Below, piece by piece: positions 42,062-51,299 of a DNA stretch of 55,606 bases. Position numbers and translations under genes: made by a program. The notes under the pieces were generated by a model. That model ran no database searches. It saw nothing but the letters and a program-made list of their open reading frames with translations, and was not told the DNA's origin. Within the stretch, counting starts at the first letter, position 1, and each line of letters begins with the position of its first letter. Source of the stretch: an uncultured Prevotellaceae bacterium (lineage in GTDB: Bacteria; Bacteroidota; Bacteroidia; Bacteroidales; Bacteroidaceae). The stretch is from assembly GCA_902779745.1 (NCBI GenBank), contig CACZCT010000002.1, forward strand, positions 1-55,606. Direction: 5' to 3'.

Positions 42062-43297
42062 TTATTGTTTCCTAACTTTCTTCTTCAACTTGCCGATGGC
42101 GTTTTCCAGACTCTCCGTCGGCTCGATGATATTATAGTCTTCCCAGAAATCAGGGTCGTCAAAGTACTCTACCTTGTCATAGAAGCGGTCTTTGATACCA
42201 AAGGAGTTACGCCCACGAGGACGCTTCACCTCATCGCCCTTGAACTGGCGGTCTGTCACCACCATCTCACTCACCGTCGTAAACGGAGAGGCAAACAGCC
42301 GTCGCTTCCAGTCACAGTTGAACTGCATCTCATTCCGCACATAGCTCATGCGGGTGATTCCCTGCGCATCCGTCTCATAGACAACCGTCACCGTCAGTTC
42401 CCTGGGACGGAAACGCAGTCCGAGGGGCTTATGCACCAACATATAGTCAGAGGCCCTACCCCAGTCTCTCACATCCAACTGCAACTCGGCACGGGTGAAT
42501 GCCAGCGTTTCCTGATCGATATAGAGTGTGCCGTACATCAGTGGAAAGAGCGTTATCATATTAGGTTCCATGCTCACCACATACTGCAGACGGTCATCAA
42601 TCTTGACAGGTGCCTTCAGATGGAAGGTGCAGTTGTTGAGTTCATGTTCACTGAGCACATACTCCCTGTTCTTCGCCACGTCCACCATCAACGGCAGCAC
42701 AGGACCACCCTGTATCTTCACGCCCAGCGTGTCCCTCGCCTTCATACTCATCAGCCGCCGTCCCTTCAGGATGGCAACAGCATCCCACTCCGGTCCCCGA
42801 CTATAACTACTTTTATACATATCTGTCACCGCCTCAGCAACAGAAATGAAACGGGAACCGCGCCGTGCTGTCTCACGATAGAAGCAGCGCACCAGTTCGG
42901 GACGGTTAGGATAGTTCTTCTCGATACGCTCTATCGCTGCCTTGACAATGGAAAGAGGGTCATCAATAGAGACGATCACCTCACCCAGTTCTATCGTATT
43001 CCCCACCATCATGATACGGAGATTCTCCGTATTACCTGCTGTCAACGACTGACGACGGGTCTTATAACTAATATGGCTCAGTTGCACATATTTGGGCATC
43101 TCAGGGGTCTTCAGCACGAAACGTCCCTCCTCATTGGTGACGGTATGTGCATTACTCCCCTCTGCCGTGACACTCACATGGCTCAAGGCACGCCCTGTCT
43201 GGCGGTCTGTCACCACACCACTTACTACTGACTGCGCCCTGATTGTGAGCAGCACCGTCAGCAGTGTCATTGTCATGAATAGCCTCATCTTTGTCAT
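42062..43297 (-). CDS. Exported protein with carboxypeptidase-regulatory-like domain
   Basis: 411 residues. Signal peptide, then a CarboxypepD_reg-like domain (about 25-105: VVSGVVTDRQTGRALSHVSV, then GEVIVS at its end), then a beta-rich region without a recognised fold (SIVKAAIERIEKNYPNRPELVRCFYRE onward, as in DUF5686-like proteins). No TonB-dependent barrel follows. First gene of a four-gene exported-protein operon reading to 38845. A TAACTTTG box lies about 30 nt upstream without a clear -33. Confidence 0.82.
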   Translation of the reverse strand: MTKMRLFMTMTLLTVLLTIRAQSVVSGVVTDRQTGRALSHVSVTAEGSNAHTVTNEEGRFVLKTPEMPKYVQLSHISYKTRRQSLTAGNTENLRIMMVGNTIELGEVIVSIDDPLSIVKAAIERIEKNYPNRPELVRCFYRETARRGSRFISVAEAVTDMYKSSYSRGPEWDAVAILKGRRLMSMKARDTLGVKIQGGPVLPLMVDVAKNREYVLSEHELNNCTFHLKAPVKIDDRLQYVVSMEPNMITLFPLMYGTLYIDQETLAFTRAELQLDVRDWGRASDYMLVHKPLGLRFRPRELTVTVVYETDAQGITRMSYVRNEMQFNCDWKRRLFASPFTTVSEMVVTDRQFKGDEVKRPRGRNSFGIKDRFYDKVEYFDDPDFWEDYNIIEPTESLENAIGKLKKKVRKQ

Positions 43298-43425
43298 AGT
43301 CTTGCGTTGTTAGTCGGGGACAAAGTTAAACAAAATAATTGAAAAAGGATGCATAGAATTCATAAATATTTCTTACCTTTGACTAACGTCGAAGGTAGGC
43401 TGCATCTCGGAAAAACTCAAATAAA

Positions 43426-43457
43426 TTTGGTTTTTCGCTCGATTTGCACTACCTTTG
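43426..43457 (+). promoter_or_regulatory. Promoter of cysE
   Basis: TTTG (43426-43429), 20 bp, TACCTTTG (43450-43457); it places the start at ATG 43481. Confidence 0.8.
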
Positions 43458-43480
43458 CCCCCATTAAAACTAATAAGGTG

Positions 43481-44398
43481 ATGGATAAGAAGACGAACGA
43501 GACACTGCTGAAGAACGTGGAGCAACTGTCTAAACTCACGGAGCAGGAAGTGAAGATGATGCCTGCCATAGAGGCTCCGCTGCCCTCAGTGGAACAGGTG
43601 AAGCAGATTGTGGCACTGGCGAAGAACATCATCTTCCCCGACTTTTTCAATAAGCGACAGTCCGACGAGACGATACGCTCATACTATATCGGCGTACACA
43701 TGGAGGAGTTGTACGGACTGCTGGTGAAGCAGATAGCCCATGGACTCCAGTTCTGTGAGGACTGTGAGGTAACGACTTCGAAAGCAAAAGTCTACGCAGA
43801 GGCCGAGAAACTGGCTCTGGAGTTCATCAACGAACTGCCGGAGATCAAGCGGTTGCTCTATACCGATGCTCAGGCAATGTTCGACAACGACCCTGCCGCC
43901 CCGAACTACGGGGAGGTTATCTTCTGCTATCCTGTGATGAATGCGATGACACACTACCGCATCGCCCATAAGTTGCATGAACTGAAAGTACCCGTCATCC
44001 CCCGTATCATCACGGAACAGGCACACTCGAAGACCGGTATCGACATCCATCCGGGAGCCACCATCGGTGAGTATTTCGCCATCGATCACGGTACGGGTGT
44101 GGTGATCGGTGAGACGTGTATCATCGGCAACCATGTGACACTCTATCAGGGTGTGACCCTTGGTGCCAAGAGCTTCAAGTACGACGAGAACGGTAATGTA
44201 CTGAACGTGCCTCGTCATCCGATTATCGAGGACAACGTGACGGTATACTCCAACGCCTCTATCCTCGGACGTATCACCATTGGACACGACAGCGTCATCG
44301 GCGGTAACATCTGGGTGACGCACGATGTACCACCCTACTCTCGCATCCAACAGTCGAAAGCCGTGGAAGGCTCCTTTGACGGAGGATTGGGAATATAA
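43481..44398 (+). CDS. cysE: Serine O-acetyltransferase
   Basis: 305 residues from ATG 43481 (MDKKTNETLL). Acetylates serine for cysteine synthesis. The C-terminal left-handed beta helix of hexapeptide repeats is clear: GIDIHPGATIGEYFAIDHGTG, VVIGETCIIGNHVTLYQGVTLGA, SILGRITIGHDSVIGG, with the active-site His in DHGTG. The N-terminal helical domain is long, as in the EpsC/SAT group. Ends in a family-type terminator. Confidence 0.95.
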   Translation: MDKKTNETLLKNVEQLSKLTEQEVKMMPAIEAPLPSVEQVKQIVALAKNIIFPDFFNKRQSDETIRSYYIGVHMEELYGLLVKQIAHGLQFCEDCEVTTSKAKVYAEAEKLALEFINELPEIKRLLYTDAQAMFDNDPAAPNYGEVIFCYPVMNAMTHYRIAHKLHELKVPVIPRIITEQAHSKTGIDIHPGATIGEYFAIDHGTGVVIGETCIIGNHVTLYQGVTLGAKSFKYDENGNVLNVPRHPIIEDNVTVYSNASILGRITIGHDSVIGGNIWVTHDVPPYSRIQQSKAVEGSFDGGLGI

Positions 44399-44426
44399 AA
44401 AAGCCTGGGCGAATGCTCAGGCTTTT
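44397..44426 (+). terminator. Terminator, dispersed GCCTGGGC family, copy 3
   Basis: GCCTGGGCGAATGCTCAGGC flanked by A and T runs; differs from copy 2 only in the loop. Confidence 0.92.
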
Positions 44427-44429
44427 AAT

Positions 44430-44945
44430 TTATTTAAACTCTTCCTTGGGAACTTCCACAGCGCCCTCTTCTTCAGTTACTGAGCGCATGTTTTCCGCTA
44501 CCTTCACCAAATCAAAGGATGCAAGTTGAGTACCGTCATAAGCATCGTCAAGGAAACCACGGAAGTGTGAGGTTCTACCTACGTCATAAATCTCATAGTC
44601 ACGAATCACAGCCTCATAGTTGTCATCATAATAAATATAGATTTTTTGGTTCTTGACCCTCCAGTCGAATTCATAACGGGTATAACGTCTCGTCTCACGG
44701 TTACGGTCTATCTGATAACCTGTACCGCCTTTAGAAAACTCACCGCTCTGATAGAAATATATCTCCGTATCATAGATATCTCCTACCAAACCATAGCGGT
44801 CGTAATAATAATCACCGATAATCGTGCCAGACCACAAACCGTCAAGGTCCCATGCCAGCATCGTATCCTTGTCACAACTCGTCAAAGTTGTCATCATCAG
44901 CGCGCTCATGAGCGCCATCATTGTGTTGGTATAAAACTTCTTCAT
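44430..44945 (-). CDS. Lipoprotein of unknown function
   Basis: 171 residues. Lipobox LTSCDK places the lipidated Cys at 24. The mature part is rich in Tyr/Asp and beta-like (WSGTIIGDYYYDRYG, EIYFYQSGEFSKGGTGY), reminiscent of lipocalin-like folds in Bacteroidetes lipoproteins. Own promoter at 44973-45003. No neighbours on its strand suggest a role. Confidence 0.75.
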   Translation of the reverse strand: MKKFYTNTMMALMSALMMTTLTSCDKDTMLAWDLDGLWSGTIIGDYYYDRYGLVGDIYDTEIYFYQSGEFSKGGTGYQIDRNRETRRYTRYEFDWRVKNQKIYIYYDDNYEAVIRDYEIYDVGRTSHFRGFLDDAYDGTQLASFDLVKVAENMRSVTEEEGAVEVPKEEFK

Positions 44946-44972
44946 AATCGTACTATTTTAATATTTCTAGTG

Positions 44973-45003
44973 CAAAGATACGGAAAAAATCCCGTACCTG
45001 CAA
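44973..45003 (-). promoter_or_regulatory. Promoter of the unknown lipoprotein gene
   Basis: TTG (45003-45001), 20 bp, TATCTTTG (44980-44973). Confidence 0.7.
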
Positions 45004-45035
45004 GATGAAACACCTATTATTGTGTAGGGGTTTTC

Positions 45036-46334
45036 CTATTCTTCCGCTTCTTCTACTTCTTCCGCTTCCTCTTTTTTCTTTCCAAACTCCGGATCAATCT
45101 TCAGGAATGCCGTGACGATATAGGTCAATGAACAGGCTCCTATCACGATGAGGAAGAAGGTCTGATAACCTACTGCCTCCTGCAAAGCTCCTGCAAACAG
45201 TCCCGGTATCATCATCGAGAGTGCCATGAAAGCGGTACAGAGTGCATAGTGACTCGTCTTGTGCTCACCCTGACTATAATATATAAGGTATAGCATATAG
45301 GCAGAGAAACCGAAACCATAGCCGAACTGTTCGATGAACACACAGACATTAATCACCAACAGATCGGATGGCATGACGTACGACAGGTAGACATATACCA
45401 GGTCGGGCAATGTGATGGCAAGTACCATCGGCCATAACCAACGTTTCAGACCGTCACGTGCCGCAGCGAAACCACCAAGGATACCTCCTAATGTCAGGCC
45501 GATAACACCTACCGTTCCCTGTACGAGTCCGTATTCACCATCCGAGAGTCCCAGACCTCCATTATGGGAAGCATCCACGAGGAAGAGCGCAGACACCTTG
45601 GCAAGCAGTCCTTCCGGCATACGATAGAACAGCATGAAACAGATGCCTGCCCATACTTGAGGTTTCTGAAAGAAGGTGACCAGCGTCTTCCAAAACTCAT
45701 TAATAATGTCATGGGCGGTTTTCTTTTCTTTCTCTCCGTCCTCAGAAGGTTTCGGCAATGCCCAGTGATGATAGAGCCACAAGCCGATAAAAATTCCTGC
45801 CATCAGGTAAAACACAAGACTCCATGAATAACGGATATTACGGGTAATGACCTGTAAGGCTCCTGCCAGTCCCACTAGAAGTCCAGACGAGAAGATGGTG
45901 GCAATACGGTAGAACGTGCTGCGGATACCCACGAAATATGCCTGTTCATGCTGGTCGAGTCCTAACATATAGAAGCCGTCGGCAGCAATGTCATGGGTAG
46001 CACTGCTGAATGCCATCAGCCAGAAGAAACACAACGAGCCTTGCAACCACCAAGGTCCTGGTATGGTAAAGGCGACACCACCCAAGGCAGCAGCAATGAG
46101 TATCTGCATGGATACAATCCACCAGCGTTTAGAGCGCAGCATATCCACGAAAGGACTCCACAGGGGCTTGATGACCCACGGCAGATAAAGCCACGAAGTA
46201 TACAGGGTGATATCGCTATTCGACAAACCCAGACGCTTATACATGATGAGCGAAATGGTCATCACAGCCACATAGGGAACACCCTCGGCAAAGTAAAGTG
46301 TAGGCACCCATGCCCACGGAGTTCGTTTATTCAT
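45036..46334 (-). CDS. ampG: AmpG-like MFS permease
   Basis: 432 residues, twelve predicted membrane segments. The start PTLYFAEGVPYVAVMTISLIMYKRLG and HDIAADGFYML fit AmpG, which imports GlcNAc-anhydroMurNAc peptides from murein turnover. The C-terminal tail is acidic. It begins 6 nt after the large glycosyltransferase-DUF4922-SpoIID fusion, in the same operon, which strengthens a murein-recycling reading. Confidence 0.85.
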   Translation of the reverse strand: MNKRTPWAWVPTLYFAEGVPYVAVMTISLIMYKRLGLSNSDITLYTSWLYLPWVIKPLWSPFVDMLRSKRWWIVSMQILIAAALGGVAFTIPGPWWLQGSLCFFWLMAFSSATHDIAADGFYMLGLDQHEQAYFVGIRSTFYRIATIFSSGLLVGLAGALQVITRNIRYSWSLVFYLMAGIFIGLWLYHHWALPKPSEDGEKEKKTAHDIINEFWKTLVTFFQKPQVWAGICFMLFYRMPEGLLAKVSALFLVDASHNGGLGLSDGEYGLVQGTVGVIGLTLGGILGGFAAARDGLKRWLWPMVLAITLPDLVYVYLSYVMPSDLLVINVCVFIEQFGYGFGFSAYMLYLIYYSQGEHKTSHYALCTAFMALSMMIPGLFAGALQEAVGYQTFFLIVIGACSLTYIVTAFLKIDPEFGKKKEEAEEVEEAEE

Positions 46335-46340
46335 ATTTCC

Positions 46341-49300
46341 TTAATATATTTTCTTAATCTCCGCACCACGATAGTAGTGCAACAATATCTCATCATATTT
46401 ATAACCTTTCTGTCCCATCACGGCAGCACCAATCTGACAGAGTCCGACACCATGTCCCCAGCCCTTTCCTCTTAGGCGGAAACCATAGTTTGTCTTCTCC
46501 ACGTCGAAAGCGGAACTATACAGGTGACTCTCGCTGAGCGCACGACGTATCTCCAGTTCCTTACCAATCGTCAGGGTTTTCTTCGTTCCTACGATCTTCA
46601 GTTTCCAGATACGTCCACTCTTGCCTCGCTCCAACGGGATGAGATCGGTGATGGTGCCGAAGTCGTCCTTCAGTTTTTCACTGACGAGCCGCGAAAGCTC
46701 ATCCACGGTATATTCCACCGTCCAGCGATAGAAGTCATTGGTTTCCTGGTCGTAGTCGTTTAATACCTGTGAGAGCACTTCCTTGTCGTCAGTATTACAG
46801 AAAGGATCCTCCACAGAAATCAGATAAGGCTTGGGCGTGTCTTCCCAACAATATTGAAACTCCTCCGTTATACCGCCACAGCATTTTGAGAAACGGGCAT
46901 CACATATCTCGTCACCATAGCACAAGATACGACCACGGGTAGCTTTCAACGCCTGCTCTACTGCCTTGTTGGTCTGCTTGGTAATACCCTGATAACGCTG
47001 ACAATGGTCATCGGCACAGACGTCAAAGATGGTATGGTCTTCCCTGTCGTACCAGCGGATGATCTCATCCTCTTTCTTGATGAAGGAGAAGAAACCGTCT
47101 CTCCGCTCTCCACTCTCCTCTCTCCGCTTTATCTGGGCAAGGAGCCATGAACGGGAGATAACGGCATGTGCCTTCAAGAGCTCCAGTCCTGCCGTCGCTT
47201 TCATTTCACTGCTGATGACACTCGCCAGATACTGTTCGACGGGAAGTTGGTTGATAGCTGTTATTTTATCTGCCTCTACCACCAGGCGTAACGTACCGAG
47301 GAATACCTGTGTCTCCTTACGCTCCCAATGGAAATTCACACCAATGGTCACATCGTGTAACGAGAATGAGGCGGAAGACGATTGTGGGGTGAAGGTCAGC
47401 TCACGATACTGCATACCACGCCAGAGGATACCGCCTTCGGAAAACTCCACAACTTGTTCGCCTTCTATCAGTTCACCCTTTGCCATATACGGTGCATTAA
47501 GCGTAAACTGGATTTTCTGTCCACTGACAATACCGACAGTGACATCAGGCTCTTGGCTCTTGACTTTGGGCTTTTGGTCTTTGTCAGATGTCCAATGACG
47601 GACAACAGCCTTGACCTCTTCAATCTGCTCCGGCGTAAGTGACACTTCCTGAAAAATACCCAAGGCAACCTCAGGAGTAATCTTGCGGAAGTCCTCTTCC
47701 CGGGGGGTGATGATGAGTCCACCCATGTCTACAGCACCAGGACTGATGACATACTGTGCCTTACCCTCCTGCGTATAACAGTCAGGACGATGCTTTTTTC
47801 TCGGCAGTACCACACTCAACATCGTCTCTCCTTGTCGCCATGCGATAATATTCATCATGGGTTCTGTCTCATCCTCACGCAAAGGAAGACAAACATAGAG
47901 ACGCTTGAAAAGCTCTTCACTTTCCCCCGATGAGTTACTACGAACCAAGAAGGCTGCAGCAGGATAATCGGCAACATACCAGATACCGTTTTCCTCCTCT
48001 TTCCGCACAATCTCTACCAAATTACGACTCAGTCGCTGCCAATATTTCTGTAACGGCAGAACACCTGTACTGACGACCTGCAGATGGGCATGGTCTGGTG
48101 CAGAAGCACCACACTTGGGACCATTATATAAAATAGTGAGTTCCGTGTCCTTCTCTAATAACCGAAGCATCTCCCCGTACATCGGAAGGATGGCCTGTGG
48201 TTGATGTTTCAGGGTTGGCAATGTGAAGTGTATAGGCAGGATGGGGAACGGATTAACCAACAATTCATACTTGTCGTCTATCACACGGTGTATCTGTTCC
48301 TTCGGACGATTTTCCACACAAAGGAAACAAGGACGCTCTGCCAGTGAACGTGCGTCAATCTTTGCACCTGTGGACCGGATACGGGCAGGATTCCACTGTA
48401 CTTCCATTGATATCCCCTCACCTACCAATTCGCGTGTCTCCACATTCGACAACTCACGATAACGCTGGCGAACCTCCTCCCAGGTCTTTAGTTGACGGTC
48501 AAAGAAACGCATCAACGGCGAGAGGGGCTTGGCTTTCTGTTGATTCATCTGCTGACGTGCCTTAACCTCCATCGTACGCAGACGATCCTTATAGAGATTA
48601 TTGGCGTTAATCTTCTCCACAGACAGTGCCGCATCAGAGTTGCCACCCCAACGGCGGCACAGATACAACTCGGTGAAGATCCTACCAATACGGAAACGGC
48701 GTGAGAAAATCAAACCTAAGGCATAATCCTCGCCATAAGAGGTATTCGGAAAACCGATACTACGCAAGACAGGCGTAAAGAAGGCACGAGGAGCACCCAA
48801 CCCATTGATACGCAAAGCATTGTTGGGTCCGTTTTCATCCGTCCATTCCTGATGGGCGATGAGTCCTGGCGGCAAAGTATTCAAGTCAAAGTCGCACATC
48901 CTGTAAGAGCCTACAATCATGGCAGCCTTCTGTTTGTAGAAGGCATCCACGATGGTCTGCAGCGTCTTGGGCGACGAATAGAGGTCATCGGAGTCCAGTT
49001 GTACAGCAAAGCGTCCGCAATAGGGACTATTAATCGCCTCATTCCAACAGCCTCCAATGCCGAGGTCTGTGCGCTCAGGGGTAATAACATGCAATTTGTT
49101 CTGTTTGTTGTCATGGCATAGCGACAGACTGGACAGGATTTCCCCAGTGCCATCCGTGGAGTGGTTATCCACCACTATCACATTATACTTGAAGCTTGCC
49201 TTCTGAGAGAGAGCACTCTCCACTGCGTCCTTAATCGTCTTTGCACGATTGAAGACAGGTATCACAACAGATGCCTCCACCTCAAACTCCTGTTCTCCGA

Positions 49301-50021
49301 AGTCCACATCTTGATACTGAGTAGTATCCACTAACGCTCCTATCTGACGGAGATGAGCCGTACATGCCTGCTCCATCTCTATTTGTACTTCCCGATTGGC
49401 AGGATTCACATAGTCAAACAGCTTCTCTCCCGAGGCACGGAGGTCTGTTTCCTCCTCCGTATACAGATATTCGTTCAGATGGAACAAAATTCCTTCCCTA
49501 CTCAAGAACAAACGGAAATCATAAAAGCCAGCCCATTGGTAGTCACGCTCCCTATCTGTCGTTGCATACTTATGCAACAAAAAGGTGCGTATCAACAATA
49601 GACTTCCAAAGTCGAAGTCATCACGCAGGGAACCCTCCTGATAGTCAATGACAGGATGTGCTTTTCGCTCTCCCTTCTCCATCTGCCAACGGTCACTATA
49701 GAGCATTGCCGCCTTCGAGTCTTCCGCCACAAGAAGCAAACGTTCTAAAGCGGTCTCACCTATAGATACAGGTGTGGATTTCATACTCAGCAACACATAA
49801 GGTGCGATGGCAAGTTCTGCCACACGCATCACGAAGTTACTGCTCTGGATGCGGTCCACTGTCACTACCGTACAGCCTTGCGGTAACTCTGCGGACAACA
49901 CCTCCCCCTTGGTCAAAAGGAAAATATGTCTGACGGCAATACTCTTACGCAGTTGCTTAACGGTTTCCGATATCTCTGATACTGACTGACAGGCAAGGAA
50001 ACAATCTATTATTTGTCTCAT
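46341..50021 (-). CDS. Glycosyltransferase-DUF4922-SpoIID fusion protein
   Basis: 1226 residues from ATG 50021 (MRQIIDCF). Order: a degenerate GT2-like region (about 1-235); a GT2 domain (250-480) with [26 protein letters not shown] and QLDSDD; a DUF4922/GalT-HIT-like domain (about 540-810) with the nucleotidyl-transfer motif DHAHLQ (643-648); and a SpoIID/LytB domain (about 920-1226) with the conserved Glu in VISSEM (939) and the C-terminal [15 protein letters not shown]. SpoIID enzymes cleave peptide-free glycan strands and are normally exported, but no signal peptide or membrane segment is seen here. With AmpG encoded next, cytoplasmic processing of recycled murein sugars is my inference. 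Confidence 0.85.
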   Translation of the reverse strand: MRQIIDCFLACQSVSEISETVKQLRKSIAVRHIFLLTKGEVLSAELPQGCTVVTVDRIQSSNFVMRVAELAIAPYVLLSMKSTPVSIGETALERLLLVAEDSKAAMLYSDRWQMEKGERKAHPVIDYQEGSLRDDFDFGSLLLIRTFLLHKYATTDRERDYQWAGFYDFRLFLSREGILFHLNEYLYTEEETDLRASGEKLFDYVNPANREVQIEMEQACTAHLRQIGALVDTTQYQDVDFGEQEFEVEASVVIPVFNRAKTIKDAVESALSQKASFKYNVIVVDNHSTDGTGEILSSLSLCHDNKQNKLHVITPERTDLGIGGCWNEAINSPYCGRFAVQLDSDDLYSSPKTLQTIVDAFYKQKAAMIVGSYRMCDFDLNTLPPGLIAHQEWTDENGPNNALRINGLGAPRAFFTPVLRSIGFPNTSYGEDYALGLIFSRRFRIGRIFTELYLCRRWGGNSDAALSVEKINANNLYKDRLRTMEVKARQQMNQQKAKPLSPLMRFFDRQLKTWEEVRQRYRELSNVETRELVGEGISMEVQWNPARIRSTGAKIDARSLAERPCFLCVENRPKEQIHRVIDDKYELLVNPFPILPIHFTLPTLKHQPQAILPMYGEMLRLLEKDTELTILYNGPKCGASAPDHAHLQVVSTGVLPLQKYWQRLSRNLVEIVRKEEENGIWYVADYPAAAFLVRSNSSGESEELFKRLYVCLPLREDETEPMMNIIAWRQGETMLSVVLPRKKHRPDCYTQEGKAQYVISPGAVDMGGLIITPREEDFRKITPEVALGIFQEVSLTPEQIEEVKAVVRHWTSDKDQKPKVKSQEPDVTVGIVSGQKIQFTLNAPYMAKGELIEGEQVVEFSEGGILWRGMQYRELTFTPQSSSASFSLHDVTIGVNFHWERKETQVFLGTLRLVVEADKITAINQLPVEQYLASVISSEMKATAGLELLKAHAVISRSWLLAQIKRREESGERRDGFFSFIKKEDEIIRWYDREDHTIFDVCADDHCQRYQGITKQTNKAVEQALKATRGRILCYGDEICDARFSKCCGGITEEFQYCWEDTPKPYLISVEDPFCNTDDKEVLSQVLNDYDQETNDFYRWTVEYTVDELSRLVSEKLKDDFGTITDLIPLERGKSGRIWKLKIVGTKKTLTIGKELEIRRALSESHLYSSAFDVEKTNYGFRLRGKGWGHGVGLCQIGAAVMGQKGYKYDEILLHYYRGAEIKKIY

Positions 50022-50048
50022 GATGTCTTCTTTGATTACAATTAGGCA

Positions 50049-50056
50049 CAAAGGTA
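50049..50056 (-). promoter_or_regulatory. -7 box of the fusion-ampG operon
   Basis: TACCTTTG, 27 nt before ATG 50021; no TTTG at the usual distance. It argues against the longer reading from 50153. Confidence 0.5.
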
Positions 50057-50176
50057 CAACTTTTTCCGCAAAATTCACGCTATTACTTAATTTTTTTTTA
50101 CCATTGAGACAATGTCTCGAAATTATATGCAAATGCTCAAAGAAACTCCTCACATTCGAGAAAACTCAAGATTTTC

Positions 50177-50207
50177 TTGGTTTTCTTCTCACTTATTCGT
50201 AATTTTG
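50177..50207 (+). promoter_or_regulatory. Promoter of rlmN, near the start codon
   Basis: TTG (50177-50179), 20 bp, TAATTTTG (50200-50207), five bases before ATG 50213. Confidence 0.75.
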
Positions 50208-50212
50208 CACAC

Positions 50213-51280
50213 ATGAATGGGAAAAAGAGACTACTGGGAATGACTCCGACGGAACTGAAAAGTGTCGTCAGTGAGTTGGGAATGCCTGCCTTTACGGCAA
50301 AGCAGATAGCCCAGTGGCTCTATGAGAAACATGTACGGAACATTGACGGGATGACGAATCTCTCGAAACAAAACCGTCAACGTCTTTCAGAAAGATACGA
50401 GGTGGGACTGATGGAGCCTATTGACTGTCAGCGCAGCAAGGACGGCACCGTGAAATACTTGTTTCCCGTATGTTGCGACTCTGTTGTAACAAACAACGAC
50501 AATCTCTTCGTTGAAACCGTCTATATCCCTGACAACGACAGGGCCACCATCTGTGTGTCCTGTCAGGTAGGCTGTAAGATGAACTGTCTGTTCTGTCAGA
50601 CGGGCAAACAAGGGTGGCAAGGCAACCTCACGGCAGCGGACATCCTGAATCAGATTTATGCACTGCCGGAGGCTGACACACTTACGAATATCGTTTTCAT
50701 GGGACAAGGGGAGCCAATGGACAACCTTGATGCCGTACTGCGCATCTGTGAGATTATGACGGCGGAATGGGGCTACCAGTGGAGTCCTAAGCGTATCACC
50801 GTCAGTTCGGTGGGTGTACGGGGAAAACTGAAACGCTTCCTCGACGAGAGCGACTGTCACGTCGCCATCTCCATGCACTCTCCTATCCATGAGCAACGAC
50901 AACAATTGATGCCAACCGAGAAGGCAATGCCTATCACAGAGACTGTGGAGCTGCTTAAGGAATACGATTTCACACACCAACGTAGATGTTCCTTCGAATA
51001 TATCTGTTTCAGAGGACTCAACGACTCCCCTCTCTATGGACGGGAGATTGCCAAACTGCTCAACGGACTGGAATGCCGTGTCAACCTTATCCGTTTCCAT
51101 GAGATACCCGATGTCGACCTGCCTTCCTCTGATGAGAAACGTATGGAGGCCCTGCGCGACTACCTGACACATCATGGCATTACCACCACTATCCGCGCTA
51201 GTCGAGGACAGGACATCTTCGCTGCCTGCGGTTTATTGAGTACTGCAAAAATACAAGGGAATAACGAAATAACGTTATAA
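50213..51280 (+). CDS. rlmN: 23S rRNA A2503 and tRNA A37 C2-methyltransferase
   Basis: 355 residues. Radical SAM methylase with CQVGCKMNCLFC (CxxxCxxC), GQGEPMDN, and the C-terminal Cys region DIFAACGLL that carries the methyl-transfer cysteine. Start ATG 50213; upstream ATG would lie before the promoter box. Its last residues (NNEITL) and stop codon are encoded by octanucleotide repeats that continue to the pdxA start. Confidence 0.96.
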   Translation: MNGKKRLLGMTPTELKSVVSELGMPAFTAKQIAQWLYEKHVRNIDGMTNLSKQNRQRLSERYEVGLMEPIDCQRSKDGTVKYLFPVCCDSVVTNNDNLFVETVYIPDNDRATICVSCQVGCKMNCLFCQTGKQGWQGNLTAADILNQIYALPEADTLTNIVFMGQGEPMDNLDAVLRICEIMTAEWGYQWSPKRITVSSVGVRGKLKRFLDESDCHVAISMHSPIHEQRQQLMPTEKAMPITETVELLKEYDFTHQRRCSFEYICFRGLNDSPLYGREIAKLLNGLECRVNLIRFHEIPDVDLPSSDEKRMEALRDYLTHHGITTTIRASRGQDIFAACGLLSTAKIQGNNEITL

Positions 51281-51297
51281 CGTAACAACGACAATAA
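51258..51297. repeat. Five tandem octanucleotides from rlmN end to pdxA
   Basis: GGAATAAC, GAAATAAC, GTTATAAC, GTAACAAC, GACAATAA, containing the rlmN stop (51278-51280) and ending two bases before the pdxA ATG. Confidence 0.8.
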
Positions 51298-51299
51298 TT

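Noticed and set aside
42065-43231. 388-residue ORF on the plus strand
   Set aside because: Antisense shadow of the carboxypeptidase-regulatory-like gene; His/Arg-rich text typical of reversed codons.
50101-50120. GAGACAATGTCTC palindrome as a regulator site
   Set aside because: Only five paired bases each side and no second copy seen in the window.
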